Source of the DNA: Nostoc sp. NMS9
Lineage (GTDB): Bacteria > Cyanobacteriota > Cyanobacteriia > Cyanobacteriales > Nostocaceae
Length of the DNA: 64,000 bases
Direction of reading: 5' to 3'
Assembly: GCF_017114995.1 (NCBI RefSeq)
Contig: NZ_JABXKL010000004.1
Coordinates: forward strand, 1-64,000
Shown here: positions 8,347-18,216 of the stretch, piece by piece
How positions within the stretch are numbered: the stretch's first letter is position 1
Layout of the letters: each line of letters begins with the position of its first letter
Notes under the pieces: model-generated
Databases searched by the model: none
Told to the model about the DNA's origin: nothing
What the model saw: only the letters and a program-made list of their open reading frames with translations
Program-made: the position numbers and the translations under genes

Positions 8347-8694
8347 TAGCTTGAGTAATGTCTCCGACTTTCAGGGTGATTGCAGAAACATCACAGGTAT
8401 CTGAAGAACCTCTCTCCTAAAAGGAGAGAGACTTTGAATTTTTCCCCTTCCCAACCCGGGAAGACAGTTAGCGGTTAGGTTTCGCGTTAGTTTTTTAGAT
8501 CGATTGCTAAGTGCGATGTCTACGATGGGCTGCGCCTACCCAATTTTTCTGCGAAACGTTGAATTTTCTCTTGCGGTGTAGGATAGCGTTTTTCTGACCG
8601 ATCGTACCAATAAAGCCATTCTCTGGTTACACCGAAATAGGGAATTGGTATAAGTTACGTTAGGTTATAATTAGCAGTCAAACTTTTAAAACCA
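8347..8694. other. Gene-free stretch with a possible gene remnant
   Basis: No complete gene is present. On the minus strand, 8538-8630 reads REWLYWYDRSEKRYPTPQEK, resembling the C-terminal tail of nuclease-like cyanobacterial proteins, so it may be a relic. The dispersed repeat gcgatgtctacgatgggctg lies at 8513-8532. Confidence 0.35.
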
Positions 8695-8970
8695 ATGAAC
8701 TGGAAACTTGACGAAGCACAACAAAAACTCCCAGAGGTAATTGATGCGATTGCATCAGAACCTCAATTAATCTTCAAGCAGGACAAATTAGTTGCTGCGA
8801 TCGTAGAACCTAAACCTTTCCAAGATTTCCTTGCTTGGCATCAACAACAAAAAGTCTCTTCCCTCACAGATGCTTTTGTCGAACTACGTCAACTCTGTGC
8901 TGAAGAAAATTACATTTTAGAAACTCCTCCACGATGTGGCGATCGCCATATCCCATTTGCTGAGGAATAG
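8695..8970 (+). CDS. Phd/YefM-type antitoxin
   Basis: A 91-residue antitoxin. Its N-terminal Phd-fold sequence includes LDEAQQKLPEVIDAIASEPQ and LVAAIVEP, followed by a toxin-binding tail. It stands directly before a PIN-domain toxin gene that has been inactivated (8972-9378), so the antitoxin is now orphaned. Confidence 0.85.
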   Translation: MNWKLDEAQQKLPEVIDAIASEPQLIFKQDKLVAAIVEPKPFQDFLAWHQQQKVSSLTDAFVELRQLCAEENYILETPPRCGDRHIPFAEE

Positions 8971-8971
8971 T

Positions 8972-9378
8972 ATGAGCTTTCTCTGCGATACTAACATTCT
9001 CAGTGAATTATCAGTGAATTAGCTCGTCCACTACCCAATCCTGGAGTCATTGCCTGGAGTAAAAGCATCTCATCAATTTTTCTGAGTGCTATTACATTGA
9101 AAGAAATTTGCTATGGCTTATCAGCAAAACCCAATCACAGAATTCAAACTTGGCTTGATAATTTTTTGGTAACTTACTGTTAGGTAATCCCTGTCAGCCC
9201 AGAAATTGCTAAACGTGCGGGTGAATTAAAAGGATACTTACAAACTCAAGGAAAACCTCGCACTCAAGCGGACATAATCATTGCCGCAACCGCCGAAATT
9301 CACCAAATCACATTAGTAACAAGAAATACAAAGGACTTCGAGGGATGCGGTATTGCCATACTTAATCCATTTACTTAA
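8972..9378 (+). pseudogene. PIN-domain (VapC-like) toxin, inactivated
   Basis: The start MSFLCDTNILSEL is the PIN acidic motif. An 11-bp tandem duplication (tcagtgaatta at 9000-9010 and 9011-9021) shifts the frame. After correction the sequence continues ARPLPNPGVIAW..., meets an in-frame TAG after TYC near 9181, and then reads to a normal end (RTQADIIIAATAEIH, LVTRNTKDFEGCGI). Two independent lesions make it a pseudogene. Confidence 0.85.
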
Positions 9379-9838
9379 GTTTTGAGATGCGATGTCTACG
9401 ACGGGCTGCGCCAACGCAATTTCCCCCACAGTGCGATCGCTCTCGCTACAACCATGAGCCGCCGCTAATTATACCAAGGGATATGTGCAATCAATCACCA
9501 CTATTTGAGAAAAACCAAGTCCTCAGCGTTAGGTTTTGCAAACAAAAACTTGGCTTTTTGACTGGGAAGTAACGCTGTTAAGACCTTCTACATAATGGTT
9601 TTGAGACTAAGTAGCTTGAGGGCTATTTTAATTGGAAAGAGCGATCGCTCTGACTTTTTTCTAACTCTCGGTTGATGAATTTTTTGATGAGTTAGAAAAA
9701 ATAGCAGTAGATAAAGATATTTTAAGTGTTTAAAAAAAATAATACCCCTGAGTTAGCTTTGTTCAGACTCTCGGTCAAATCGGCTAGCCGAGAATTATGT
9801 GTAACATAGATCGCTACCAAGCTAGAGGAAAATTAAAA
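9379..9838. other. Decayed quinone oxidoreductase fragment and spacer
   Basis: Between about 9425 and 9600 the DNA is alignable with the 3' end of the intact oxidoreductase gene at 11273-11500 (shared blocks include atgagccgccgcta and agggatatgtgc), in the same minus-strand orientation but full of indels. The rest has no gene. The dispersed repeat gcgatgtctacgacgggctg starts near 9389. Confidence 0.55.
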
Positions 9839-11182
9839 ATGGTTGCATTTACTCTAAAACCAACACAGATACTTGGACGCATACTATCCACATCACTAAT
9901 TAGTTTGATGTCTTTAGAGGTTCTTACCATCGCAGCGATCGGCCAACCGCCCCCTGCGTCTGTCGAAACCAAGCTGAAAGTGCCTAGTACAATGACCTCT
10001 TGGCCCTTTAATACTAACCGTTACTTGAAAGTGCCGCCCAATTTCTCCGTCTCAGTTTATGCTCGCATTAACAAAGCTCGCTTTATGGCAGTTACTCCCA
10101 ATGGGGATCTTCTAGTATCACAGCCCAGTTCAGGTAAAGTGTTAATTGTCCGGTCAAATGGCAGCAAAGACCCAATTATTTCTGACTTCGTGACGGGTCT
10201 ACGCAAACCACACGACATTGTGTTTCATAAGATTGACAACACCACATACATTTATATCTCTGAGAGTCATCAAATTAACCGCTTCATCTACAACTCTGGA
10301 GACTTAATCGCAAAAAATCGTCAAATCGTTGTAGTTGGCTTACCAGACAGCAGCACACAGGAACTCAAAGGCGCTTATGGTCACGAACTGAAAAATATCG
10401 CACTTGATGCCAACCACAAACTGTACGTGTCGATCGCCTCTACATGCAATGCCTGTAAGGAAGATACTGTCAGTACTCCAAAACGTGGTGCAATTTACCA
10501 GTACAACGCTAATGGAACCAATCAGCGACTTTTTGCCCAAGGTTTACGTAATGCTGAAGGGTTAGCATTCTTACCTGGCACAAATGACCTTTGGGTAGTC
10601 GTTAATAATCGAGATAACATCACCTATCCCTTCAAAGATAGCAGTGGCAATTACGGTAAGATTATCCCCTCCTACGTAGACAACCACCCACCAGAGGAGT
10701 TCACGAAAGTCCGAGATGGCGGTAACTACGGTTGGCCATTCTGCAATCCCAATCCTGACACGTCAAACGGCCTCAACAATATGCCATTTGACCGCGACTA
10801 TCAGTTCAATGCTGATGGAAAGGTTAATTGCAATGCAATGGACAGGATTAGCAAAGGTATCCAAGCCCATTCAGCTCCCTTGGGATTAACATTCTTACAA
10901 AATACCAACTTTCCCAGCCTATACTCAAATGGTGCAGTGGCAGGGCTGCATGGTTCATGGAATCGGCAGAAGAAAACGGGCTACAAAATAGCTTACTTTC
11001 CCTGGAACAGTAAGACAAAGACCCCAGGGCAGGAGATAGATTTAGTCACCGGTTGGGTAGTTCCAGCAACGCAAGAAACCTGGGGGCGACCTGTGGATAT
11101 GGTAGTAGACCGACAAGGTAATTTGTTAATTTCGGATGACTACAGCGGCACTATCTATAAGCTCTCCTACACGCCGTCATAA
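9839..11182 (+). CDS. PQQ-dependent sugar/sorbosone dehydrogenase-like protein
   Basis: A 447-residue exported protein. The ATG at 9839 follows a GAGGAAAA site; a start 42 bp upstream is possible. A signal peptide covers about residues 1-35 (hydrophobic LISLMSLEVLTIAAIG). The rest is a six-bladed propeller of the soluble glucose/sorbosone dehydrogenase type: GLRKPHDIVFH, LRNAEGLAFLPG, RDGGNYGWPFCNP, HSAPLGLTF, GLHGSWNR and a final LLISDDYSGTIYKL. It would oxidise a sugar or aldose in the periplasm using PQQ or a similar cofactor. The substrate is not evident, and there is no operon. Confidence 0.85.
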   Translation: MVAFTLKPTQILGRILSTSLISLMSLEVLTIAAIGQPPPASVETKLKVPSTMTSWPFNTNRYLKVPPNFSVSVYARINKARFMAVTPNGDLLVSQPSSGKVLIVRSNGSKDPIISDFVTGLRKPHDIVFHKIDNTTYIYISESHQINRFIYNSGDLIAKNRQIVVVGLPDSSTQELKGAYGHELKNIALDANHKLYVSIASTCNACKEDTVSTPKRGAIYQYNANGTNQRLFAQGLRNAEGLAFLPGTNDLWVVVNNRDNITYPFKDSSGNYGKIIPSYVDNHPPEEFTKVRDGGNYGWPFCNPNPDTSNGLNNMPFDRDYQFNADGKVNCNAMDRISKGIQAHSAPLGLTFLQNTNFPSLYSNGAVAGLHGSWNRQKKTGYKIAYFPWNSKTKTPGQEIDLVTGWVVPATQETWGRPVDMVVDRQGNLLISDDYSGTIYKLSYTPS

Positions 11183-11272
11183 CTGGTTAAGGTCTACAAA
11201 GACCCTAACTTTGGCGGAATTTCCCAGTCTTTTCTTACGGCTCCAGGAGTATACAAAGCCAACCGAGGTGAC

Positions 11273-12226
11273 TTAAATATTGTTGGTAATAACTGCGATC
11301 GCAATTTTTCCCACTGCACGCCCAGTTTCACTATAACTATGAGCCGCCGCTAGTTCTTGTAAGGGATATGTGCGATCGATCACCACACGAATTTTACCCC
11401 ATTCAATCAATTCTTTCAGATAAACCAAATCTTGAGTGTTGGGTTTTTGCAAAATAAATTTTGCTTTTTGACCGGCAAGGAACGCCGTTAAGACGCTCTC
11501 TAAGAAGAATTCGGGGCTGGGTAGTGTGGTGATATAAATTCCATTGGGTTTGAGGACTCTTTTGGTTTGAGAGAGCGATCGCTTACCCACTGCATCAAAG
11601 ATAATGTCATACTGCGCTATATCTTCGGTGAAATCTTGCTGCGTATAATCAATCACGCGGTCTGCTCCTAGAGATTTCACCAAATCCAAATTTTTGGTAC
11701 TACTAACTCCCGTCACCACTGCCCCTAAAGCCTGAGCAATTTGCACTGCAAAACTGCCTACACCTCCCGCAGCCCCATTAATCAACACAGCTTGTCCTGT
11801 TTGAATATTTCCCTGATCTCGCAGCGCTTGGAGAGCCGTGAGCGCTGCTAACGGCACAGCCGCAGCTTCTTCATAAGATAAGTTCGTTGGTTTGAGCGCC
11901 ACCAAGTTTTCTGGAACAGCTGCAAATTCGGCATACCCTCCTCCAGGGAAGCTAGTACTGCCATAAATAGCATCTCCTGGTTTAAAACGGGTGACACCAG
12001 AACCAACTGCTACGACATCTCCCGCCACATCAAACCCCAGAATCTTCGGAAATTTGCTGCCGGCAATCAAACTCAACATCCCCTGACGAATTTTCCAATC
12101 AATGGGATTAATGCTACTAGCACGAACTTTCACAAGTAACTGCGTTGAATCAATTTTCGGCTGCTCCACGTCTTCGTACTCCAACACCTCAACCGCGCCA
12201 TATCGACGGATAAGGACTGCTTTCAT
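11273..12226 (-). CDS. NADP-dependent quinone oxidoreductase-like (MDR family)
   Basis: A 317-residue, zinc-free medium-chain dehydrogenase/reductase. The GroES-like N-terminus (VLEYEDVEQPKI, SSINPIDWKIRQG) precedes a Rossmann motif AAGGVGSFAVQIAQALGA, then GADRVIDYTQQDF and a usual C-terminus. It probably reduces quinones or enones with NADPH. A decayed partial copy of its 3' end lies at about 9425-9600. Confidence 0.9.
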   Translation of the reverse strand: MKAVLIRRYGAVEVLEYEDVEQPKIDSTQLLVKVRASSINPIDWKIRQGMLSLIAGSKFPKILGFDVAGDVVAVGSGVTRFKPGDAIYGSTSFPGGGYAEFAAVPENLVALKPTNLSYEEAAAVPLAALTALQALRDQGNIQTGQAVLINGAAGGVGSFAVQIAQALGAVVTGVSSTKNLDLVKSLGADRVIDYTQQDFTEDIAQYDIIFDAVGKRSLSQTKRVLKPNGIYITTLPSPEFFLESVLTAFLAGQKAKFILQKPNTQDLVYLKELIEWGKIRVVIDRTYPLQELAAAHSYSETGRAVGKIAIAVITNNI

Positions 12227-12401
12227 TACATTCCTCCTGCTACCCTATTTTGCTGAATTAACTCAGACAGCCTGTTTTTTCTGATAAATCTAGTGTAGCG
12301 ATGTCTACGATGAGCTACGCCTACGTATGATATTTAACGAAGATGCAAGGCACAATCAGAGATTCCCTAAAATAGAAATATCAGTCTAAAACTACACCTG
12401 T

Positions 12402-12824
12402 ATGCCAGCTAGAGACCTTTATCACAACAATGTTAAAAATGCTTTGATTAAAGACAAATGGACAATTACTCATGACCCACTGACTCTGAAGTTTGGTAAA
12501 AAAGATTTGTATGTTGATTTAGGTGCTAGATAACTGTTAGCAGCAGAAAAAGCAGAATCCAAAATTGCAGTTGAGATTAAAAGTTTTATCGGCAGATCGG
12601 ATGTTGATGATTTAGAAAAAGCATTGGGTCGGTATATTTTATATCAGGATATCTTGATTGAATTGGAGCCAGAACGAGTACTATATCTTGCAGTACCTAA
12701 CAGTGTTTTTGATGATTTATTTGAAGAACCTATCGGCAAACTGTTACTGAGAAATCATCGTTTAAAGCTGATTACCTTTGATCCAAAACAGGAGGTTATT
12801 AAACAATGGATTATACCAAGTTAG
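12402..12824 (+). pseudogene. xisH: xisH with internal stop codon
   Basis: The frame reads ARDLYHNNVKNALIKDKWTI and GKKDLYVDLGA, the start of XisH (excision controlling factor of fdxN-element type). Codon 44 is TAA (12531-12533). The same frame then continues LAAEKAESKIAVEIKSFIG to a normal 3' end overlapping xisI by 19 bp. XisH is a PD-(D/E)XK-like protein needed with XisF and XisI for fdxN-element excision in Anabaena. Here fdxN is uninterrupted and this copy is broken; the downstream part could still start internally at 12624. Confidence 0.85.
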
Positions 12825-13147
12825 ACGACTATCGCCAAGTGATTGAAACTATCCTCAGTGAATATGCTTCACTACCCTATTCTTATGCCAATATTCAATC
12901 AGAAGTGGTGTTTGATCGAACCCACGATCGCTATTTGTGGATGGATATTGGTTGGGATGGCGATCGCCGCATTCATGGCTGTCTGGTTCATATTGACCTA
13001 ATTGATGGCAAAATCTGGATTCAACGGGATGGCACAGAAGAAGGCATTGCCGCCGATTTAGAACGGGCTGGAATTCCTAAAGAAGATATTGTTCTGGGGT
13101 TTCGTCCACCGGAGTTAAGACCCTACACTGGCTATGCAGTTGCTTAA
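12806..13147 (+). CDS. xisI: XisI family protein
   Basis: A 113-residue intact XisI: DYTKLDDYRQVIETILSEYA, DRYLWMDIGWDGDRRIHGC, IWIQRDGTEEGIA, and the terminal VLGFRPPELRPYTGYAVA. It partners XisH, and the genes overlap. XisHI pairs are common in cyanobacteria far from any fdxN element, so the actual role here is uncertain, particularly since its xisH carries a stop. Confidence 0.9.
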   Translation: MDYTKLDDYRQVIETILSEYASLPYSYANIQSEVVFDRTHDRYLWMDIGWDGDRRIHGCLVHIDLIDGKIWIQRDGTEEGIAADLERAGIPKEDIVLGFRPPELRPYTGYAVA

Positions 13148-13208
13148 AGTGCGTAGGTGCAGCCCGTCGTAGACATCGCTCTTTAAAAGTTAACACGGAA
13201 CATTCTCT

Positions 13209-13787
13209 TTATTCTTCAGTGGTAAATACAACACCTTCATACAGCAATTCAATTGGACACTCAAATTTAATGCTCGATAGAGTGACGATATCTCCAGCCG
13301 TGTAGGGATAGTAAAGCCACATCCTACCCTCACCCCGACAGTAACGCTCAACGGAGATTTGTTCCGAGTCAATCAAGATATATTCTTGCAAACTGGGGAT
13401 TGTCAGATAATAAGTGAATTTTTCACCCCGATCTTTAGCGCTTGTAGCAGGGGAAAGAACTTCGGTAATCAACTTCGGATGTTGAATAAAGTTGCAGGCA
13501 TTCAGGTCTTCAGGGTCGCAACTGACAATAACATCAGGATAATAGTAGCGGCTCTGGGCAGTGAGTTGCATTTTCACATCTGACACATTCACTCGACAAC
13601 CCCTGGAACGCAAATGAGGATACAAAGCTCTCTAGAGATTTAGTGCAATGTCGTTATGGGGAATTGTACCGCCTGTCATGGCAAACACTTCGCCATTGGC
13701 ATATTCGTAGCGAACGTCTTGCTGAGGTTCCCATTCGAGATATTCCTCAACGGTCATTTTTAGCGGCTGTTGGGGGATAGCGATCAT
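13209..13787 (-). pseudogene. Uma2-family nuclease-like gene with nonsense codon
   Basis: From ATG at 13787 the frame reads a standard Uma2 (DUF820) start: KMTVEEYLEWEPQQDVRYEY and GEVFAMTGGTIPHNDIALNL. Codon 52 is TAG (13632-13634). The same frame then continues RALYPHLRSRGCRV, YYYPDVIVSCDPED, LITEVLSPATSAKDRGEKF and LQEYILIDSE to a normal end. The uninterrupted protein would be 192 residues with a PD-(D/E)XK fold. Confidence 0.8.
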
Positions 13788-14927
13788 AACTTAAGATTTT
13801 TTCACGCTTGATTTGATTGTAGCTAAATAGTATCAGTAACAAAGAGCGATATCTGGAAAACCTCTCTCCTAAAAGAAGAAAGATTTTAAACTTTCCCCTT
13901 TCCTAGCACAGGAAGGTGGTTGAGGTTTTTGCTAAGGTTTGTAATGAGCAATTAAGAAAATTCATTGCGATCGCTCAATCATGTTAGATTATAGTTTGTT
14001 GTTTCTCTTAAACACAAAATCCGACAGTTTCCTACCCATCTCCTCATTGTGGGAATCAAAAAAAGGAGTTAAAAGTTAAGTTTTTTGAAAATGATATGCA
14101 GCAATACACCTATTTTCATTACCTCATATCGCTTATCAGATAAGACTTTCAATCACAATTGAATATCATTGTCAAAGCAAAAATTAAATAAATATGAATT
14201 GCATTTTTACCCTCAAAAAAATGATATGTTAGATACAGAATTGAATTTCGCACGTTTCTGGAGTAGAACGATGTAGACTACTCCAGTTTTTCACCCTCAA
14301 ACCCTTGGCATTTATTGCTTTTGACGGAACTTGAGGGCAATCTGAGTACACATTTAAATAACCCAAACCTAGTTTCAAGTTAGTTAAAGTTATTGCTGGG
14401 ATTGGGTTTTAGCTGAGTACAAATAAATCCTGAGCCCCCATCTATAAACACTAGAACCCCAACCAAAAAAGACTAGAACCCCTACCTGAAAAAAACTTTT
14501 TTAATTCTTGTAATGCTTGAAGAATTAGGGTTTTTAGTATTTGAGTACAAATGTAATAAATCCAATAAATTCTATCCTAGAGAGACGCAACATCTGGCTG
14601 GGAGACGGCTGCTATAAATCTTATATCGCCAATCACCTAACGCTCTGAAACAAAACAAAGCGAAAAGTGAGTGGAGAGATGACATAGCACCATGCCTGAA
14701 GTGAATAGAAGTCGCGGCTGTAAGCACAAATTCTACCCAAGAACCGAACGTTGACACACACCAGCCGAACATCAGATATCTATTGCCTGCCTGACTTGAA
14801 AACAAGTTGCCCGAACCCAAGGGTTTGCAGGCAGTGTGAAAGACGCGACTTCAATTCTGGGCATGAAAAAGTAGCAACAGCATCTCCCACAGTGGCAGCC
14901 AAGTCCACCGACCTTTTGCGAAACTCA
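13788..14927. promoter_or_regulatory. Long AT-rich region upstream of nifB
   Basis: About 1.1 kb with no convincing gene. It presumably holds the nifB operon promoter and a long 5' leader. I could not identify a clear NtcA (GTAN8TAC) or other regulator site by eye. The 177 bp just before the chosen nifB start are open in frame but do not look like NifB. Confidence 0.4.
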
Positions 14928-16373
14928 ATGACATCACCGTCTACACGACTCCTCAACTCCAACGCTACGGAATCGCCAACCCAAGCAAAATCAGGTGGTT
15001 GCGGCTGCGACAGCCCCAGCAGCGCCACTGTAGAAAGGGATGAAAAACTGGAAGAACGCATTGCTAAACATCCCTGCTACAGCGAAGACGCTCATCACCA
15101 CTACGCCCGGATGCACGTTGCAGTTGCTCCAGCTTGCAACATTCAATGCAACTATTGCAACCGCAAATATGATTGCGCTAACGAAAGCCGTCCGGGAGTA
15201 GTTAGCGAATTGCTAACGCCAGAAGAAGCAGCACACAAAGCTTTGGTTATTGGCGGCAAGATTCCTCAAATGACAGTTGTGGGAATTGCTGGCCCTGGCG
15301 ACCCACTGGCGAACCCAGAAAAGACCTTCCGCACATTTGAGTTGATTGCAGCGCAAGCACCAGACATCAAGCTGTGCCTATCAACCAATGGTTTAATGCT
15401 GCCTGACTACATCGATCGCATTAAACAATTAAATATAGATCACGTTACGATCACCATTAACATGGTAGATCCAGAGATCGGTGCTCAGATTTATCCTTGG
15501 GTTCACTATAAGCGCAAGCGTTACAGAGGTCTTGAAGGTGCGACAATTCTCCACGAAAGACAGATGGAAGGATTGCAAGCCCTCAAAGATGCTGACATCT
15601 TGTGCAAAGTCAACTCCGTGATGATTCCCGGAATTAATGACCATCACTTAGTCGAAGTGAATCGAGTCATCCGTGAAAAAGGTGCATTCTTGCACAACAT
15701 CATGCCATTGATTTCTGCACCAGAACATGGCACACACTTCGGTTTAACCGGTCAACGCGGCCCTACACCCAAAGAACTCAAAGAAGTTCAAGACAATTGC
15801 TCTGGTAACATGAAAATGATGCGTCACTGTCGCCAGTGCCGTGCCGATGCAGTCGGATTGTTGGGAGAAGACCGCAGCCAGGAATTTTCCAAAGAGAAAT
15901 TCTTGGAAATGGCTCCAGAATACGACATGGAACAACGCGCTACCGTTCACGAAGGTATTGAGAAGTTTAAAGAAGAACTTAAAGTAGCCAAAGACAAAGC
16001 GCTAGCCGGCAAGAAATTTGCCAACAGTCCTAAAATCTTAGTTGCAGTAGCAACCAAAGGCGGCGGATTGGTTAACCAACACTTCGGTCATGCGAAAGAA
16101 TTCCAAATTTACGAAGTGGGTGGGGACGAAGTTCGCTTTGTCAGCCATCGCAAAATTGACCAATACTGCCAAGGTGGATACGGCGAAGAAGCTTCTTTTG
16201 AGCATATTATGAAAGCGATCGCAGATTGCAAAGCAGTTTTAACCTCCAAGATTGGTAACAGTCCTCAAGAAAAATTGCAAAAAGCTGGAATACAGACTGT
16301 TGAAGCTTACGACGTGATTGAAAAGGTTGCTTTGGAATTTTACGAGCAATACGTTAAGGAATTAGGGAATTAG
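14928..16373 (+). CDS. nifB: NifB, FeMo-cofactor radical SAM enzyme
   Basis: NifB builds NifB-co, the 8Fe-9S-C precursor of FeMo-co. The start at 14928 (MTSPSTRL) gives 481 residues and a normal N-terminus; the frame is open to 14751, but the added 59 residues are unlike NifB. The radical-SAM motif CNIQCNYC, the GPGDP glycine motif and [17 protein letters not shown] are present. The C-terminal NifX-like domain (about 370-481) includes [15 protein letters not shown]. It is first gene of the nifB-fdxN-nifS-nifU operon. The coding sequence is not interrupted, unlike fdxN and nifD in some relatives. Confidence 0.97.
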   Translation: MTSPSTRLLNSNATESPTQAKSGGCGCDSPSSATVERDEKLEERIAKHPCYSEDAHHHYARMHVAVAPACNIQCNYCNRKYDCANESRPGVVSELLTPEEAAHKALVIGGKIPQMTVVGIAGPGDPLANPEKTFRTFELIAAQAPDIKLCLSTNGLMLPDYIDRIKQLNIDHVTITINMVDPEIGAQIYPWVHYKRKRYRGLEGATILHERQMEGLQALKDADILCKVNSVMIPGINDHHLVEVNRVIREKGAFLHNIMPLISAPEHGTHFGLTGQRGPTPKELKEVQDNCSGNMKMMRHCRQCRADAVGLLGEDRSQEFSKEKFLEMAPEYDMEQRATVHEGIEKFKEELKVAKDKALAGKKFANSPKILVAVATKGGGLVNQHFGHAKEFQIYEVGGDEVRFVSHRKIDQYCQGGYGEEASFEHIMKAIADCKAVLTSKIGNSPQEKLQKAGIQTVEAYDVIEKVALEFYEQYVKELGN

Positions 16374-16375
16374 GG

Positions 16376-16500
16376 AATAGGGCATGGGGCATGGAGAATA
16401 GAAGAAGAATTATCCCCAATGCCGCCAGTCGCCTCCTACGGAACTGTCTCCCCGATGCCCAATGCCCTGTTTGCCCAATGCCCCTTGCCCAAAAAAGGAG
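16376..16500. repeat. Heptanucleotide-type repeats between nifB and fdxN
   Basis: Degenerate short repeats (gggaatagggcatggggcatggag... and ccaatgcc/cccaatgcccc blocks) form the nifB-fdxN spacer. The plus and minus versions can pair into a stem. Such STRR-like repeats are typical of heterocystous cyanobacteria; similar ones occur at 18109-18180 and 51150-51235. Confidence 0.7.
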
Positions 16501-16508
16501 AATAAATC

Positions 16509-16865
16509 ATGGCTTACAAAATTATTACTAGCCAGTGTATTTCCTGCAATCTCTGTCTAACGGTATGTCCTACAAATGCAGTTAAAGTGGTTGACGGACA
16601 GCACTGGATTGACCCTGAACTTTGTACAAACTGCGTTGGTAGCATTCATACCGTGCCTCAGTGTAAAGCTGGTTGTCCCACCTGCGACGGTTGCATTCAG
16701 CAGCCTAGCGATTACTGGGAAGGCTGGTTTACCAATTACGACCGCGTAGTTGCTAAATTAACAAATAAACAAGATTATTGGGAACGTTGGTTTAACTGCT
16801 ATTCCCAGAAATACTCCGAACAGTTGCAAAAGCGTCAATCCCAATCAGTGGGATCTGAAGCTTAA
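16509..16865 (+). CDS. fdxN: FdxN, bacterial-type 2[4Fe-4S] ferredoxin
   Basis: A 118-residue ferredoxin. The first cluster motif CISCNLCLTVCPTNAV and a second set in CTNCVGSIHTVPQCKAGCP bind two [4Fe-4S] centres. A lengthened C-terminal half is rich in Trp and Tyr, as in cyanobacterial FdxN. It supplies electrons for cofactor assembly, probably to NifB, and lies between nifB and nifS in the operon. The gene is continuous, so no fdxN excision element is present. Confidence 0.95.
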   Translation: MAYKIITSQCISCNLCLTVCPTNAVKVVDGQHWIDPELCTNCVGSIHTVPQCKAGCPTCDGCIQQPSDYWEGWFTNYDRVVAKLTNKQDYWERWFNCYSQKYSEQLQKRQSQSVGSEA

Positions 16866-16895
16866 ATAATTCGTAATTCTTAATTGAAGACAACA

Positions 16896-18104
16896 ATGCA
16901 AAAAAACTGCATCTATCTTGATAATAATGCTACCACTAAGGTAGACCCAGAAGTTATAGAGGTAATGCTACCTTACCTCACAGATTATTACGGCAATCCC
17001 TCCAGTATGCATACCTTTGGTGGGCAAGTCGGTAAAGCAGTGAGAACAGCAAGAGAACAACTTGCAGCCATCCTGGGAGCCGATGAGTCAGAAATTGTCT
17101 ACACAAGTTGCGGTACTGAGGGAGATAACGCCGCGATTCGAGCCGCACTGTTGGCGCAACCAGAAAAGCGACACATCATCACCACCCAAGTTGAACATCC
17201 AGCAGTACTCAATGTCTGCAAACAATTAGAAACCCAAGGTTACACTGTTACCTATCTTTCAGTAAATCATCAAGGGCAGTTAGATCTAGATGAACTAGAA
17301 GCTTCCTTGACGGGTAACACCGCCTTGGTGACAATTATGTATGCTAATAACGAAACCGGCACGATTTTCCCGATTGAGCAAATTGGGTTGCGGGTGAAAG
17401 AATATGGCGCTATCTTCCATGTAGATGCGGTGCAAGCAGTGGGAAAAATCCCCTTGAATATGAAGACTAGCACCGTTGATATGTTAACCCTGTCTGGTCA
17501 CAAGCTGCACGGGCCTAAAGGCATTGGTGCTTTATATATTCGGCGCGGGGTTCGCTTCCGTCCCTTCATGATTGGGGGACACCAAGAACGCGGACGTAGG
17601 GCGGGAACAGAGAATGTTCCAGCAATTATCGCCTTGGGCAAAGCTGCGGAACTAGAACTGTTAAACTTAGAAGAAGCGACCACAAGAGAAAGAAGGCTGC
17701 GCGATCGCCTGGAACAAACTTTACTCGCTACAATTCCCGATTGTGTAGTCAATGGTGACGTTACGCAGAGATTGCCCAACACCACCAATATCGGCTTCAA
17801 GTATATTGAAGGTGAAGCTATCTTACTATCCTTGAATAAATACGGTATCTGTGCATCATCCGGTTCTGCTTGCACCTCCGGCTCATTGGAACCTTCCCAC
17901 GTCCTGCGGGCAATGGGTTTACCCTACACAACTTTGCATGGTTCCATCCGCTTCAGTCTTTGTCGCTACACAACAGTTGCCGAAATCGATCAAGTGATAG
18001 AGGTAATGCCCACTATTGTGGAACGTTTACGCGCCCTCTCACCCTTCAAAAATGATGATGCAGGTTGGCTGCAAGAACAAGAGCAAGCATTGGCGCATCG
18101 CTAA
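16896..18104 (+). CDS. nifS: NifS cysteine desulfurase
   Basis: A 402-residue PLP enzyme that releases sulfur from cysteine for Fe-S assembly on NifU. ATG at 16896 is preferred over an in-frame TTG 12 bp earlier. It shows YLDNNATTKVDPE, the PLP lysine in SGHKLHGPKGIG, and the active-site cysteine loop SSGSACTSGSLEPSHVL. It is a class I (NifS/IscS-like) desulfurase of expected length, between fdxN and nifU. Confidence 0.97.
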   Translation: MQKNCIYLDNNATTKVDPEVIEVMLPYLTDYYGNPSSMHTFGGQVGKAVRTAREQLAAILGADESEIVYTSCGTEGDNAAIRAALLAQPEKRHIITTQVEHPAVLNVCKQLETQGYTVTYLSVNHQGQLDLDELEASLTGNTALVTIMYANNETGTIFPIEQIGLRVKEYGAIFHVDAVQAVGKIPLNMKTSTVDMLTLSGHKLHGPKGIGALYIRRGVRFRPFMIGGHQERGRRAGTENVPAIIALGKAAELELLNLEEATTRERRLRDRLEQTLLATIPDCVVNGDVTQRLPNTTNIGFKYIEGEAILLSLNKYGICASSGSACTSGSLEPSHVLRAMGLPYTTLHGSIRFSLCRYTTVAEIDQVIEVMPTIVERLRALSPFKNDDAGWLQEQEQALAHR

Positions 18105-18216
18105 GGATTAGGGACTAGGGGCATAGTGCATTGAGAATGGAACCAATGCCCAATGCCCCATGCCCGATGCCCCATACCCCAATCTAAAATCCAAAATCTA
18201 AAATCTAAAATTCATT

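Noticed and set aside
14751..14927. N-terminal extension of NifB
   Set aside because: It is in frame but lacks NifB-like sequence. The start at 14928 gives a family-typical length.
16509..16865. fdxN excision element
   Set aside because: fdxN is continuous with both cluster motifs, so no element is present despite xisH/xisI in the window.
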